Assembly: GCF_018219815.1 (NCBI RefSeq)
Contig: NZ_JADMKU010000008.1
Location: forward strand, 1-64,000
DNA: 64,000 nt
Direction: 5' to 3'
Source of the DNA: Thalassovita aquimarina
Lineage (GTDB): Bacteria; Pseudomonadota; Alphaproteobacteria; Rhodobacterales; Rhodobacteraceae
The first letter of the stretch is position 1, and every line of letters begins with the position of its first letter. Both the position numbers and the translations under genes were made by a program. The notes under the pieces are model-generated. The model did not search any database, was not told where the DNA came from, and saw nothing but the letters and a program-made list of their open reading frames with translations. Below, piece after piece: positions 35,826 through 44,777 of the stretch.

Positions 35826-36821
35826 TTACGCGGCGACCGACCGAGCGTCGGCAAACGACAACAGCTTGCGGCTGTTCTCGTCCCAAAGGTGAAGCCGCAC
35901 GCAGCGGAAGCTTTCCCACAGGGTAAGGCGTTGGGACTGCGCGAGCAGGTCATGATCCCGGACCACTTCGCTCAGGCGATAGAACGGAATGCGGCTGGCC
36001 AGATGATGCACATGGTGGACACCGATATTGGCGGTGATCCAGCGCAGGATACCGGGCAGATCGTAATAGGAACTGCCGTTGAGGGCGGCCTCTTGCACGT
36101 TCCACTGGTCATCGTGGTCCCAGACGGTGTCTTCGAACTGATGCTGGACGTAGAAGAACCAAACCCCGGCGATTGCGGCCAGAAGCGTCGTCGGCAGGAA
36201 CACGAACAGCAGCACGTCCAGCCCCCCCAGCCAGCCGATCACACCAAGCGCCGCGCCGATCACGGCATTTGTCGCCAGCGCGCTTAGCCAATATCGCCGC
36301 CCCGATCGCATCTGGCCGACGGGCAGCCGGTTTTGCAGGAAAAACAGGTAGAACGGGACGATGCCGAACAGGAAGAACGGGTTCCGGATCAAACGATACA
36401 AGGCCCGCCCGGCCCATGTCTTTTCCCGGTATTCGCGCACCGTCAGCGTCGGCAGATCGCCGGTGCCGCGCTGGTCGAGATTGCCGGTGGTGGCATGGTG
36501 AATCGAATGGTTCTTGCGCCAGACGTCATAGGGGGTCAGCGTCAGAACGCCCAGAAACCGCCCGACCCAGTCGCTCAGCCGGCGGTTCTTGAAGAACGCA
36601 CCGTGACCGCAATCGTGCTGGATCATGAACAAGCGAAGAAGGAAGGCCGCGTTCGCCATCGCCAGCGTCAATGCCAACCACGGGCTGAACGACAGCGCCC
36701 ACCAGGCCAAGGCCCAGATCGCCACGAAAGGCACCAGCGTCACGGTCAGTTCGAAAATACTACGTGTAAGGATCGGTTCGCGGTATTTGACGAGGATCCG
36801 GGTCCATTCTTGGGGCTGCAA
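35826..36821 (-). CDS. Fatty acid desaturase, acyl-lipid type
   Basis: A di-iron membrane desaturase of about 331 residues. The three His boxes are present: HDCGHGAF, HSIHHATTGN and HHVHHL, with four hydrophobic segments between. No ATG gives a sensible N-terminus. I propose a TTG at 36821 (reads LQPQEWTRILVKYREP), which matches where relatives begin, behind a weak AAAGAGA site. The frame is open further upstream but with Arg/Pro-rich noise. It probably introduces a double bond in membrane lipids; closeness to a cold-shock gene fits a temperature response, though that is only context. Confidence 0.85.
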   Translation of the reverse strand: MQPQEWTRILVKYREPILTRSIFELTVTLVPFVAIWALAWWALSFSPWLALTLAMANAAFLLRLFMIQHDCGHGAFFKNRRLSDWVGRFLGVLTLTPYDVWRKNHSIHHATTGNLDQRGTGDLPTLTVREYREKTWAGRALYRLIRNPFFLFGIVPFYLFFLQNRLPVGQMRSGRRYWLSALATNAVIGAALGVIGWLGGLDVLLFVFLPTTLLAAIAGVWFFYVQHQFEDTVWDHDDQWNVQEAALNGSSYYDLPGILRWITANIGVHHVHHLASRIPFYRLSEVVRDHDLLAQSQRLTLWESFRCVRLHLWDENSRKLLSFADARSVAA

Positions 36822-36906
36822 CGGGGTCTCTTTCGTTTGAAGTGTCTCAGGCGCCCTTCGTTCTCGGGGCGTCTTTCGATTTCGAATTGCGCCGCGTTTC
36901 GGCTTT

Positions 36907-37143
36907 TCAGTCAGCCTTGGCGCGGGGTTTCTTGCGCGTCCCTGTGACCGCAGTCTCGGGGGCGTCGACAGGTGTGCTGGCCTCTCTCTCGAGCCGCGCC
37001 TTGCGCAGGCGTGCCGTCTTGGTTTCGCGCTGCTCAGCTTCGTCGTCGAGAATTTCCCGAACGGCGCGCGAGGTCTTGTCCATCGTCGTTTCGGCACGGG
37101 GCTTGCCGGCCTTGAACAATGTGTCTTTCGTGAGTTTCGCCAT
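36907..37143 (-). CDS. Small basic protein, uncharacterised
   Basis: A 78-residue highly charged protein starting MAKLTKDTLFKAGKPRAETT, with a probable central helix (REILDDEAEQRETKTARLRK) and a Lys/Arg/Pro-rich tail. AAGGAG lies 9 bases before the ATG. No family recognised; proteins of this look are found in alphaproteobacteria. It precedes the desaturase on the same strand and may share its transcript. Confidence 0.65.
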   Translation of the reverse strand: MAKLTKDTLFKAGKPRAETTMDKTSRAVREILDDEAEQRETKTARLRKARLEREASTPVDAPETAVTGTRKKPRAKAD

Positions 37144-37206
37144 CTTTCAGTCTCCTTGACAGGATGTGTACCGGGACGGGCCGCTCAGCTACAAAGCCAC
37201 CTTGGG

Positions 37207-37488
37207 CTAGCAAATGGCGGCGGTATCGGCGCCGGTGTGATCCGGCATGAAACCGGCGGTCCTGGCCGCCGAAATGAAAGCTTTGCGGGCGGTGCCGACC
37301 GGCACCAGGCAATGCATAGCGGCATCGATCTGATCGAGCGCGAAGTCCCGTTTACGGTCGGAGACCGGCCATTTCTTGCGCAGCCAGTAACAGGCCTGTT
37401 CAATCGTGCTGATTTTTTGCGTGTTGCCGTTGGGTGAAACGACAACTGTCATGGGATGACCCCAGTTAATTTCTATCAAGTTTCTCAT
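37207..37488 (-). CDS. DUF982-like small protein
   Basis: A 93-residue protein with the DUF982 pattern: W..P[VM]TVVV near the N-terminus, then STIEQACYWLRKKWP and ALDQIDAAMHCL. The function of the family is unknown. The longer start at 37488 keeps the conserved Trp; ATG at 37452 is an alternative. It lies between the small basic protein and the cold-shock gene, all on the minus strand. Confidence 0.7.
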   Translation of the reverse strand: MRNLIEINWGHPMTVVVSPNGNTQKISTIEQACYWLRKKWPVSDRKRDFALDQIDAAMHCLVPVGTARKAFISAARTAGFMPDHTGADTAAIC

Positions 37489-37597
37489 ATCCTTGAATTT
37501 CGTGATGGCCGTCTCTGAAGTTCAGGGGCCATATCTAATGAAAAGACGGAAACAGCCCGAAGGCCGTTCCCGCCTCGTATTTTTTTCCTACGCAGCT

Positions 37598-37804
37598 TTA
37601 TGCCAATGCGAGGTTGATCGCGGATTCACGGCCGTCGCGGCCACCTTCGATGTCGAAGGTGACAGCCTGGCCATCGTCCAGCTGTTGAATCCCGGCGCGT
37701 TCGAGGGCCGAGATGTGAACGAAGATATCCTTCGATCCCTGCTCGGGGGCGATGAAGCCGAAACCTTTTTGGGGGTTGAACCATTTCACGGTGCCATTGG
37801 CCAT
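37598..37804 (-). CDS. Cold-shock domain protein
   Basis: A 68-residue CspA-type RNA/DNA chaperone. RNP1 reads KGFGFIAPE and RNP2 DIFVHISAL, both complete. ATG at 37804 (MANGTVKWF) is preceded by AGGAGA. A long leader upstream (to about 38110) would fit cold-regulated translation. It is a single-gene unit. Confidence 0.95.
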   Translation of the reverse strand: MANGTVKWFNPQKGFGFIAPEQGSKDIFVHISALERAGIQQLDDGQAVTFDIEGGRDGRESAINLALA

Positions 37805-38114
37805 CGTGGTGTCTCCTAGATGAATTGCCATCCACATAACGCGATGGCCCGGCTCAGTGTCGTCATAAAATCAACTGAGGCCGTTAGGAAACAGAAGGTC
37901 GTAGGAAGAAGCTTTGCAGGGTTTAGATAGTTACCCTTCGACATCATTACAAGCCGGGAAGCCCGGAAGGCGGGAAAACGGCGTTGCCCCGTCATACCTG
38001 GGCGCCTGCCGCAAAGCCGGCACCTCGCCCCCTCGCCCGCCTGCGCGCCGCACCCGGTGCAGGCAATGATCGGCATTCGCATGGCAAGGCCAGGCGTCCA
38101 GGGGCACGCGAAGA
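37805..38114. other. 310-bp noncoding stretch upstream of the cold-shock gene
   Basis: It holds the cold-shock leader and promoter (A/T-richer part about 37850-37950) and the 3' end region of the MFS gene. Long cold-shock leaders often act as thermosensing RNA; no specific cold box could be asserted. No credible gene seen. Confidence 0.5.
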
Positions 38115-39341
38115 TCAGGGCCGGCGGGCTTTCGCCGCGCCACGCAGCCGGCGCCGGAGAGGCAGCAGGCCGATCGCGGCGGTCGCGGCAAAGACGGCCC
38201 CGGCCACGAAGGTCCATTGCGCGCCATACACCTCCCAAAGCCCGCCGGCGATGACGCTGGCAACCAGAAGCGTTCCCCCCGTCACGAGGTTGAACATGCC
38301 GAATGCGGTCCCCCGCAGTTCCTCCGGCACCGTCTCGGCGACAAGGGCCGATAGCAGACCCTGGGCAAAGCCCATGTGAAGCCCCCAGATCAGCACCCCC
38401 GACGCGATCCCAGCAAGCCCGTTCGAGAGGGCAAGGAACAGGTCAGCGACGATCAAGAGCCCCAGCCCGGCCAGCAGCAATCCAACCCGTCCGATCCCGT
38501 CCGACAGCACCCCCACCGGCCAGGCAGACATCGCGTAGACGACATTCATACCCACGAGCACCAGCGGCACATACATGACCGGCACCCCCGTCCCCTGCAC
38601 TCTGAGGATCAGAAATGCCTCGCTGAACCGGGCGAGCGTGAAAAGCATGGCCACGGCGACAACCCACCAATAGACGCCCCCAAGCAGCCGCAGTTCGGCG
38701 CGGGACAGTGGATTGCGAACCTTCCGCAGGCCGGGTTTGCGTTCGGGTTCCTTCACCACGAACAGGATCAGGGCGAGCGAGATGAACGCCGGAATGACGG
38801 CGAACCAGAAAACACGGCGAAAATCGTTCGCGAATAGATACATCAACCCGACCGCCGCGAGCGGACCGAGGAAAGCCCCGACCGTATCGAGTGACTGGCG
38901 CAGACCGAAGGCGGCACCGCGCATCCCCACCGGGGTGATGTCGGCGACAAGTGCGTCTCTTGGCGCGCCCCGGATGCCTTTGCCGACCCGGTCGACAAAG
39001 CGCGCCGCGACCACCCAGCCAAGAGACGGGGCAAGCGGAAAAACCGGTTTGGTCAGCGCCGCCAGCCCATAGCCAAGAGCCGCCAACTCCTTGCGGCGGC
39101 CGATCCGGTCCGACAACGCGCCGGAAAAAACCTTGGTGATCGCGGCGGTCGCCTCGGCAATACCCTCGATCACGCCGACGGTCAGCGCCGTGGCGCCAAG
39201 CCCGACGGTCAGGTAGACCGGCAAAAGCGCGTGGATCATCTCGGACGAGATATCCATGAACATCGACACGAACCCAAGCGCCCATATGCCTGAAGGCAAA
39301 CGGCGCCAGTGAGGCGTCTTTTCGGGGGCAGAACTTGGCAT
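38115..39341 (-). CDS. MFS transporter
   Basis: A 408-residue, 12-segment major facilitator protein. The loop 2-3 motif reads GALSDRIGRRKELAALGYGL, followed by DRVGKGIRGAPRDALVADIT, which is typical of a proton-linked efflux-like clade. No operon partner; it is preceded and followed by gaps above 100 bp. Substrate unknown. Confidence 0.88.
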   Translation of the reverse strand: MPSSAPEKTPHWRRLPSGIWALGFVSMFMDISSEMIHALLPVYLTVGLGATALTVGVIEGIAEATAAITKVFSGALSDRIGRRKELAALGYGLAALTKPVFPLAPSLGWVVAARFVDRVGKGIRGAPRDALVADITPVGMRGAAFGLRQSLDTVGAFLGPLAAVGLMYLFANDFRRVFWFAVIPAFISLALILFVVKEPERKPGLRKVRNPLSRAELRLLGGVYWWVVAVAMLFTLARFSEAFLILRVQGTGVPVMYVPLVLVGMNVVYAMSAWPVGVLSDGIGRVGLLLAGLGLLIVADLFLALSNGLAGIASGVLIWGLHMGFAQGLLSALVAETVPEELRGTAFGMFNLVTGGTLLVASVIAGGLWEVYGAQWTFVAGAVFAATAAIGLLPLRRRLRGAAKARRP

Positions 39342-39460
39342 CGGGCCACGCCGCAGGAAAATTGGATCCAGGTCAGAAGAGGCCAGAAACCGTCAAAAAA
39401 CAACCTCGATGCCGGCCGGAGGCGCCAACCACACGGATTGGCAACCGCCCGCCCGTGGCC

Positions 39461-40282
39461 TCAGTCGAACCAGTTGTCGTCGAGTTCCGGCAACGGGATC
39501 GCACCGAGCAATGCCTTGGTGATGTCCGATTTCGGCGCATCGAAGACCTCTGCGACCGGCCCCTGATCCACGATTTCGCCGTGGTTCAGGACGATCACCT
39601 CGTCGCACAGATGCCGGATCACCGACAGGTCGTGGCTGATGAAGGCGACAGTCAGCCCCATGTCGCGGGCCAGATCCTTGAGCAGGGCCAGAACCTGCGC
39701 CTGGCTCGACACGTCCAGCCCCGACACGATCTCGTCGGCAAGGATGAAACGCGGCTCCAGCGCGATGGCGCGGGCGATCCCGACCCTCTGACGCTGACCG
39801 CCCGACAGTTCGTGCGGGTAGCGGTCGGCGAAGGCGGCGGGCAGGCCGACCTTGGTCAGGGCTGCGATGGCATCTGATTTGCTGCCGCCGCGGCCATAGC
39901 GCTTCATCGGCTGCGCGATGATCCGCCAGACCTTGTGACGCGGATTGAGCGATGACATCGGGTCCTGGAAAATCATCTGCAGGTCGCGGCGCAGCGGGCG
40001 CAGCGCGCCTTCGTCCAGATGCGCGATATCGGTCCCGTCGAACAGAACCTCGCCCGAATCCGGCTCCAGCAGCCGCACCAGAACCCGGCCCAGCGTCGAT
40101 TTCCCCGACCCGCTTTCACCGACGATGCCGGTGATCTTGCCGTCGGGAATGTCGATGCTGAAGCCCTTGAGCACCTCGATGCGGGGCGCCGCCCCGATCA
40201 GCGATTTATGCGCGCGGTCGGGAAAGGACAGGCGCAGGTTGCGCACGGAAATCAGCGGCGCGGTGGTGTTCGTCGAGGTCAC
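39461..40282 (-). CDS. Dpp/Opp-type ABC transporter ATPase (DppF position)
   Basis: A 273-residue ATPase with Walker [19 protein letters not shown], signature [17 protein letters not shown] and Walker [14 protein letters not shown]. It forms a heterodimer with the ATPase gene just upstream (4-base overlap). Shorter than classical DppF and without the long C-terminal extension. Last gene of a five-gene importer set. Confidence 0.92.
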   Translation of the reverse strand: MTSTNTTAPLISVRNLRLSFPDRAHKSLIGAAPRIEVLKGFSIDIPDGKITGIVGESGSGKSTLGRVLVRLLEPDSGEVLFDGTDIAHLDEGALRPLRRDLQMIFQDPMSSLNPRHKVWRIIAQPMKRYGRGGSKSDAIAALTKVGLPAAFADRYPHELSGGQRQRVGIARAIALEPRFILADEIVSGLDVSSQAQVLALLKDLARDMGLTVAFISHDLSVIRHLCDEVIVLNHGEIVDQGPVAEVFDAPKSDITKALLGAIPLPELDDNWFD

Positions 40283-41172
40283 CTTCTGGCCCCCTTGTAA
40301 AGCGCGTCATCCTGCGCGATCTGCTGATGCAGATCGGAAATCAGCGACGCGGGCACTGGCGAGAACGGGCGTTCCAGGTCGGCATAGCTCGGCGTCGCCG
40401 CGATCAGCGCGCGGGTGTAGGGATGTTGCGGATCGGTGAAGACCGCCTTTGTCGTAGCGTCCTCCATCACCTTGCCGGCGAACAGCACCGTCACCTTCTG
40501 GCTGATCTTGGCGACCACGCCCATGTCATGGGTCACGAACAGAACCGCCGTCCCGGTTTCCTGCTGCAATTCGCGGATGAGGCGCAGGATCTGTTTCTGC
40601 ACCGTCACGTCGAGCGCCGTCGTCGGTTCGTCCGCCACGATCAGCCGCGGCGACGGGGCGAAGGCGGCGGCGATCAGGATGCGCTGACGCATGCCGCCCG
40701 ACAATTCATGCGGATAGCTGTTCATCACCCGTTCCGGCGCGCGGATATGCACCCGGTCCAGCAGGTCGAGCGCCCGCGCCCTGGCCTTGTCCGCGCTCCA
40801 GCCGTGGATGCGGATCAGCGGGTCGACGATCTGCGGTCCGATCTTGCGCACCGGATTGAGAGCGGTCAGCGGGTCCTGCGGGATCAGCGCCGCGGTCTTG
40901 GCAACGGTGGTGCGCCGGGTCGACGGCGACATCGCGTTGAGATGCTGCCCTTCGAGGATGATTTCGCCCTCGGTGACCCGCAGGCTGGGCGGCAGGATGC
41001 CCAGAACCGATTTGCCGATCATCGACTTGCCTGCGCCGGATTCCCCCACCAGAGCCCGCACTTCGCCGGGTTCGAGCGACAGCGACACGTCGCGCAGAAT
41101 CCGCACGCCATTGGGCAGGGCGATGTTCAGGTTGATCACGTCGAGCGTGGTTTTGTGAGTGGCTACGGTCAT
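40279..41172 (-). CDS. Dpp/Opp-type ABC transporter ATPase (DppD position)
   Basis: A 297-residue ATPase: Walker [18 protein letters not shown], signature [15 protein letters not shown], Walker [15 protein letters not shown] and the C-terminal peptide-type extension [14 protein letters not shown]. Met replaces the usual Thr/Ser after GKS in Walker A, a tolerated change. ATG at 41172 overlaps the permease stop by 4 bases. Confidence 0.92.
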   Translation of the reverse strand: MTVATHKTTLDVINLNIALPNGVRILRDVSLSLEPGEVRALVGESGAGKSMIGKSVLGILPPSLRVTEGEIILEGQHLNAMSPSTRRTTVAKTAALIPQDPLTALNPVRKIGPQIVDPLIRIHGWSADKARARALDLLDRVHIRAPERVMNSYPHELSGGMRQRILIAAAFAPSPRLIVADEPTTALDVTVQKQILRLIRELQQETGTAVLFVTHDMGVVAKISQKVTVLFAGKVMEDATTKAVFTDPQHPYTRALIAATPSYADLERPFSPVPASLISDLHQQIAQDDALYKGARR

Positions 41173-42035
41173 TGGAGCACCGGGTCGAAACGTTGTTTGA
41201 GACCCTCGCCAAGCGTCGAAAAGCTCAGCACGGTCAGGAAAAGCGCGATCAGCGGGAACAACAGCACCCACCATGCGAAGTGAATGGCGTTGCGGCCCTC
41301 GGCGATCATCGATCCCCAGGTCGGGTCGTCCGACGAAATCGACAGGTTCACGAAGCTCAGGATTGCCTCGACGATCACCGCGATACCCATTTCAAGCATC
41401 AACAGCGCGATGATCGACGGCAGCACGTTGGGAAGGATTTCGCTGGCCAGCGTCGCGATCCGGCGCGCGCCGCCGATGCGGGAACTGTCGACGTAATCCA
41501 TCCGCGACTGCACCATCGTTTCGGCCCGGATCACGCGGGCGAAACGGGTCCAGTCGATCAGCGCGATCGCCGCGATAACCGAGGTCAGTCCGGTGCCCAT
41601 GACGGCCACCAGAAGCACCGCGAACAGAACCGGCGGGAAGGCCATCCAGATATCGACGAGGCGGGAAATGACGCGATCCCACCAACCGCCGAAATACCCC
41701 GCGACAAGGCCCAGGACCGATCCGAACAGGCAGGTCGCCGTCGCCGCGATCAGGCTGACGAACAGCGCGATCCGCGCGCCATGGATCATCCGCGACAGCA
41801 CGTCCCGGCCCAGGCTGTCGGTGCCGAGCAAGTAGCCCGGCTCGGTCCCGTCGATGAAAAACGGCGGCAACCGTTCAAGCATGAGATCCTGCGTCAGCGG
41901 ATCATGCGGTGCGACCAGCGGCGCCAGGATCGCGGCCAGCGCGACAAAACCCAGCCACAAAAGCGGCAGCCAAAGGCGCAGGTTTGGCTTGCCCGAACGG
42001 CGCGCGCGCGGGGTGGAAATGGTGGTATCAGCCAT
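41169..42035 (-). CDS. Dpp/Opp-type ABC transporter permease (DppC position)
   Basis: A 288-residue permease with an N-terminal hydrophobic anchor, GTDSLGRDVLSRMIHGARIA (family signature near residue 72) and the EAA-like loop SRIGGARRIATLASEILPN. About six membrane segments. The start overlaps the DppB-type gene by 8 bases. Confidence 0.92.
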   Translation of the reverse strand: MADTTISTPRARRSGKPNLRLWLPLLWLGFVALAAILAPLVAPHDPLTQDLMLERLPPFFIDGTEPGYLLGTDSLGRDVLSRMIHGARIALFVSLIAATATCLFGSVLGLVAGYFGGWWDRVISRLVDIWMAFPPVLFAVLLVAVMGTGLTSVIAAIALIDWTRFARVIRAETMVQSRMDYVDSSRIGGARRIATLASEILPNVLPSIIALLMLEMGIAVIVEAILSFVNLSISSDDPTWGSMIAEGRNAIHFAWWVLLFPLIALFLTVLSFSTLGEGLKQRFDPVLQ

Positions 42036-43035
42036 GTCGGAGCCTCGGATTCAGAAGCGTGTAGGACAGATCGACGATCAGGTTGATCACGATGAAAAGG
42101 GCGGCGAACAGCAGCACGATCCCCTGGATCAGCGGCAGGTCGCGGTTGATCACGGCGTCGATCGCCATGTTGCCCAGACCTTCATAGGCAAACAGCCTCT
42201 CGACGATCACAGTGCCGCCGATCAGGAAGGTGAACTGCACCCCCACCAGCGTCAGCGTCGGCAGCGCGGCATTGCGCAGCGCTTCGCGCAGGATCACGGC
42301 GGTTTCGCCGAAACCGCGCACCCGCGCCAGCGTGGTGTAATCCTGAACCAGCACTTCCTTGAGGTTCTGCTTGAGCAACTGCGCGATCATCGCCGCCAGC
42401 GGCAGCGCCAGCGACATCGCCGGCATCAGCATATGGCCGAGCGTCGAACCGACCACGTCGAAACGCCCGCGCACAAGCCCTTCGAACAGGTAGAAGTTGG
42501 TGGTGAAATCGATCGCGATGCGCGGATCGACGCGGCCCGAAATCGACAGAACCGGCCACAGCACGCCGAAGATCAGAACGAAGACGAGCCCCCAGAGGAA
42601 ATCGGGAATGGACAGAACGGCGCCGCTGACAAGGTCGACCCCGATCTCGGTGCCCGTTCCGCGCTTGCGCGCGCCGATCACGGCGGTGAGCCCGCCAAGT
42701 GCAACGGCGATCAGAAGCGCCATGAGCGACAGTTCCAGCGTCGCCGGCAGCCGCCCGAGCACCAGTTGGTCAACCGGTTGGCGCAGCGTGATGGAAGTGC
42801 CGAAATCGCCCTGCACCACGCCGCCAAGCCAGATGATAAACTGTTGCGGCAGGCTTTTGTCGAAGCCGTAAAGCGCCTTGAGGTTTTCGATATCCGCCTC
42901 GGTCGCGCCCGGCGGCAGCATCATGGCAATCGGGTTGCCCGGGGCGACGCGCACAAGCGTAAAGACCACGACGGCGACACCAAACAAGGTGACCGCCGTC
43001 GTGAGCAGACGGATCAGAACGGTTTTGAGGAGCAT
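42028..43035 (-). CDS. Dpp/Opp-type ABC transporter permease (DppB position)
   Basis: A 335-residue permease with six membrane segments. RVAPGNPIAMMLPPGATEAD near residue 29 and DYTTLARVRGFGETAVILRE (docking loop) are family-typical. It follows the binding-protein gene by 69 bases containing a terminator-like hairpin. Confidence 0.92.
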   Translation of the reverse strand: MLLKTVLIRLLTTAVTLFGVAVVVFTLVRVAPGNPIAMMLPPGATEADIENLKALYGFDKSLPQQFIIWLGGVVQGDFGTSITLRQPVDQLVLGRLPATLELSLMALLIAVALGGLTAVIGARKRGTGTEIGVDLVSGAVLSIPDFLWGLVFVLIFGVLWPVLSISGRVDPRIAIDFTTNFYLFEGLVRGRFDVVGSTLGHMLMPAMSLALPLAAMIAQLLKQNLKEVLVQDYTTLARVRGFGETAVILREALRNAALPTLTLVGVQFTFLIGGTVIVERLFAYEGLGNMAIDAVINRDLPLIQGIVLLFAALFIVINLIVDLSYTLLNPRLRHG

Positions 43036-43058
43036 GAAAGCCTCCGGTCGTCAAAAAG

Positions 43059-43087
43059 GCGCGGGCCAAGAGGGATAAGGCCCGCGC
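43059..43087 (-). terminator. Intrinsic-terminator-like hairpin between binding protein and permease genes
   Basis: GCGCGGGCC (43059-43067) pairs with GGCCCGCGC (43079-43087); on the transcribed minus strand the stem is followed by CTTTTTGA. This is a good partial terminator, expected to make the binding protein more abundant than the membrane subunits. Confidence 0.65.
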
Positions 43088-43104
43088 AAGTAAGCCTGCG
43101 GGGA

Positions 43105-44643
43105 TCAGGCTTTGCCAACGGCCTGCGGCAGCAGGTCGCCCGAGGTGTAGGGCGTGACAGTGACATCGGATGCGAAGACCACCGGCATCACGTATTGCAG
43201 CAGCGGGATCACATAGCCCTCTTCCGCGATGTATTTGGACACGGCCTTGTAGCCGGCGATCCGCTTTTCTTCGTCGGGTTCGCCAAACAGCGGTCCGATC
43301 TTCACGGCCAGGTCGGGGGTATCCCACACCGCATGCGGCGACGGGCCGAACATGGAGAAACCGGTGGAGGTCGACGGGTCGCCGATCGAGTTGCCCCAAT
43401 TGTAGAAGGCCGCCGGCGCCAGAGTATCCGCGGCGCGCAGTTCGTAATGCTTGGCGATCTCATAAACCTCGATCTCCGCCTCGATCCCGACCTTGCGCCA
43501 CATGCCGACGACCGCCTGGATCATTTCATAATCCTTCGGCTTGAAGCCGCGGGTTGTCTGGACGGTGAACTTCACCGGATTGTCGGTTGAATAGCCCGAC
43601 GCAGCGAGCAGTTCTTTCGCCTTCTCGGGGTCGTAATCGACCTTGATGCTTTCGTCATAGGCGGCATAGCCTGGCACTTCGAGCGTCGAGAGCGGCACAC
43701 CGTAGCCGCGCAGCAGGCGGTCGATGATGAGCTGCTTGTTGATCGCGTGATGCGCGGCAAGACGCACGTTCTTGTCCAGCATCACGTCGATATCGTTGAG
43801 GAAGATCATGCCGATATCGGTGATCGGCACCGCTTCGCCGGACAACCCGTCCTTTGCGATCAGGCGATCGTATTCCTCGTAGGGGATGTTGGTGGTGATG
43901 TCGGAATTGCCGGATTCGACCTCGGCCACGCGCGAAGCGGCGTCGGTGACGAACTTGAGCGTCACGGTTTCGAACGCCGGCGCATCGCCCCAGTAGTCGG
44001 GGAAGGCCTTCAGCCGCACATAGGCGCCCTGCTCAAACGCATCGACCATGTAGGGGCCGGTGCCGATCGGGGCTTTTTCGAAGCCTTCCGCGCCGACTTT
44101 TTCGTAGTAGTTTTTCGGCAGCACGAAGGCGGTCAGGAAGGCCATCCACTTGAACAGCGCCGGTTCGAAGGTCAGCAGGTCGGCGGTGATAACATTGCCG
44201 TCGATCACGTAGTTGCCGATCTTGCCCCAGACGAACTGCATCGGGTTGCCGGTTTCCGGATTCGCCGCGCGCTCCAGCGACCACACGATGTCTTCCGGCG
44301 TGAAGTCGTCGCCGTTGTGCCATTTGACGCCTTCGCGGACGGTCATGGTGATCTTAGTCTTATCTTCGCTGAATCCCCAGTCGGTCAGAAGACCGGGACC
44401 GAAGGACAGGTCGGGGCCCTGCCCGACATAGCGGTCGAAAACGGCAAGATAGATCGACTGCAGCGCCGGGTTGACGGCCGCCGGACCGGTGGTCGGATCC
44501 CAGCTCTGGACGGGCAGGTTATAGGCGATGGTCAGGCCGTCCTTCCCCTGCGCCATAAGCCCCGAGCCGGAGGCCAGGAGCGCGCTCAGCGCGACTGAGG
44601 CTCCCATGAACCCGCGACGGGTAAGCTGTACGTTCGAAGTCAT
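43105..44643 (-). CDS. Dpp/Opp-type ABC transporter substrate-binding protein
   Basis: A 512-residue type II receptor of normal SBP_bac_5 length. The N-terminus LTRRGFMGASVALSALLASG has a twin-Arg pattern, so Tat export is likely. Family motif: VREGVKWHNGDDFTPEDIVW near residue 95. ATG is preceded by AGGAGAG. These receptors bind peptides but also sugars, opines, nickel chelates and aromatic conjugates. Its position directly after the CrtI/Ior genes on the same strand suggests it imports the substrate of that pathway. Confidence 0.92.
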   Translation of the reverse strand: MTSNVQLTRRGFMGASVALSALLASGSGLMAQGKDGLTIAYNLPVQSWDPTTGPAAVNPALQSIYLAVFDRYVGQGPDLSFGPGLLTDWGFSEDKTKITMTVREGVKWHNGDDFTPEDIVWSLERAANPETGNPMQFVWGKIGNYVIDGNVITADLLTFEPALFKWMAFLTAFVLPKNYYEKVGAEGFEKAPIGTGPYMVDAFEQGAYVRLKAFPDYWGDAPAFETVTLKFVTDAASRVAEVESGNSDITTNIPYEEYDRLIAKDGLSGEAVPITDIGMIFLNDIDVMLDKNVRLAAHHAINKQLIIDRLLRGYGVPLSTLEVPGYAAYDESIKVDYDPEKAKELLAASGYSTDNPVKFTVQTTRGFKPKDYEMIQAVVGMWRKVGIEAEIEVYEIAKHYELRAADTLAPAAFYNWGNSIGDPSTSTGFSMFGPSPHAVWDTPDLAVKIGPLFGEPDEEKRIAGYKAVSKYIAEEGYVIPLLQYVMPVVFASDVTVTPYTSGDLLPQAVGKA

Positions 44644-44777
44644 GTCTTGTCTCTCCTGTTGGCGTTTGACGGTCCGTTGTTCGGACTCGATAGAATTGAC
44701 GTTTTTATTTTAGATATAATATTTCATATTTAAAGCAAAAAGATACACGGTAAACCCGCTTTCTGCATTGCGAATGC

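Noticed and set aside
37493-37819. 108-codon plus-strand frame over the cold-shock gene
   Set aside because: Antisense to a complete cold-shock domain gene.
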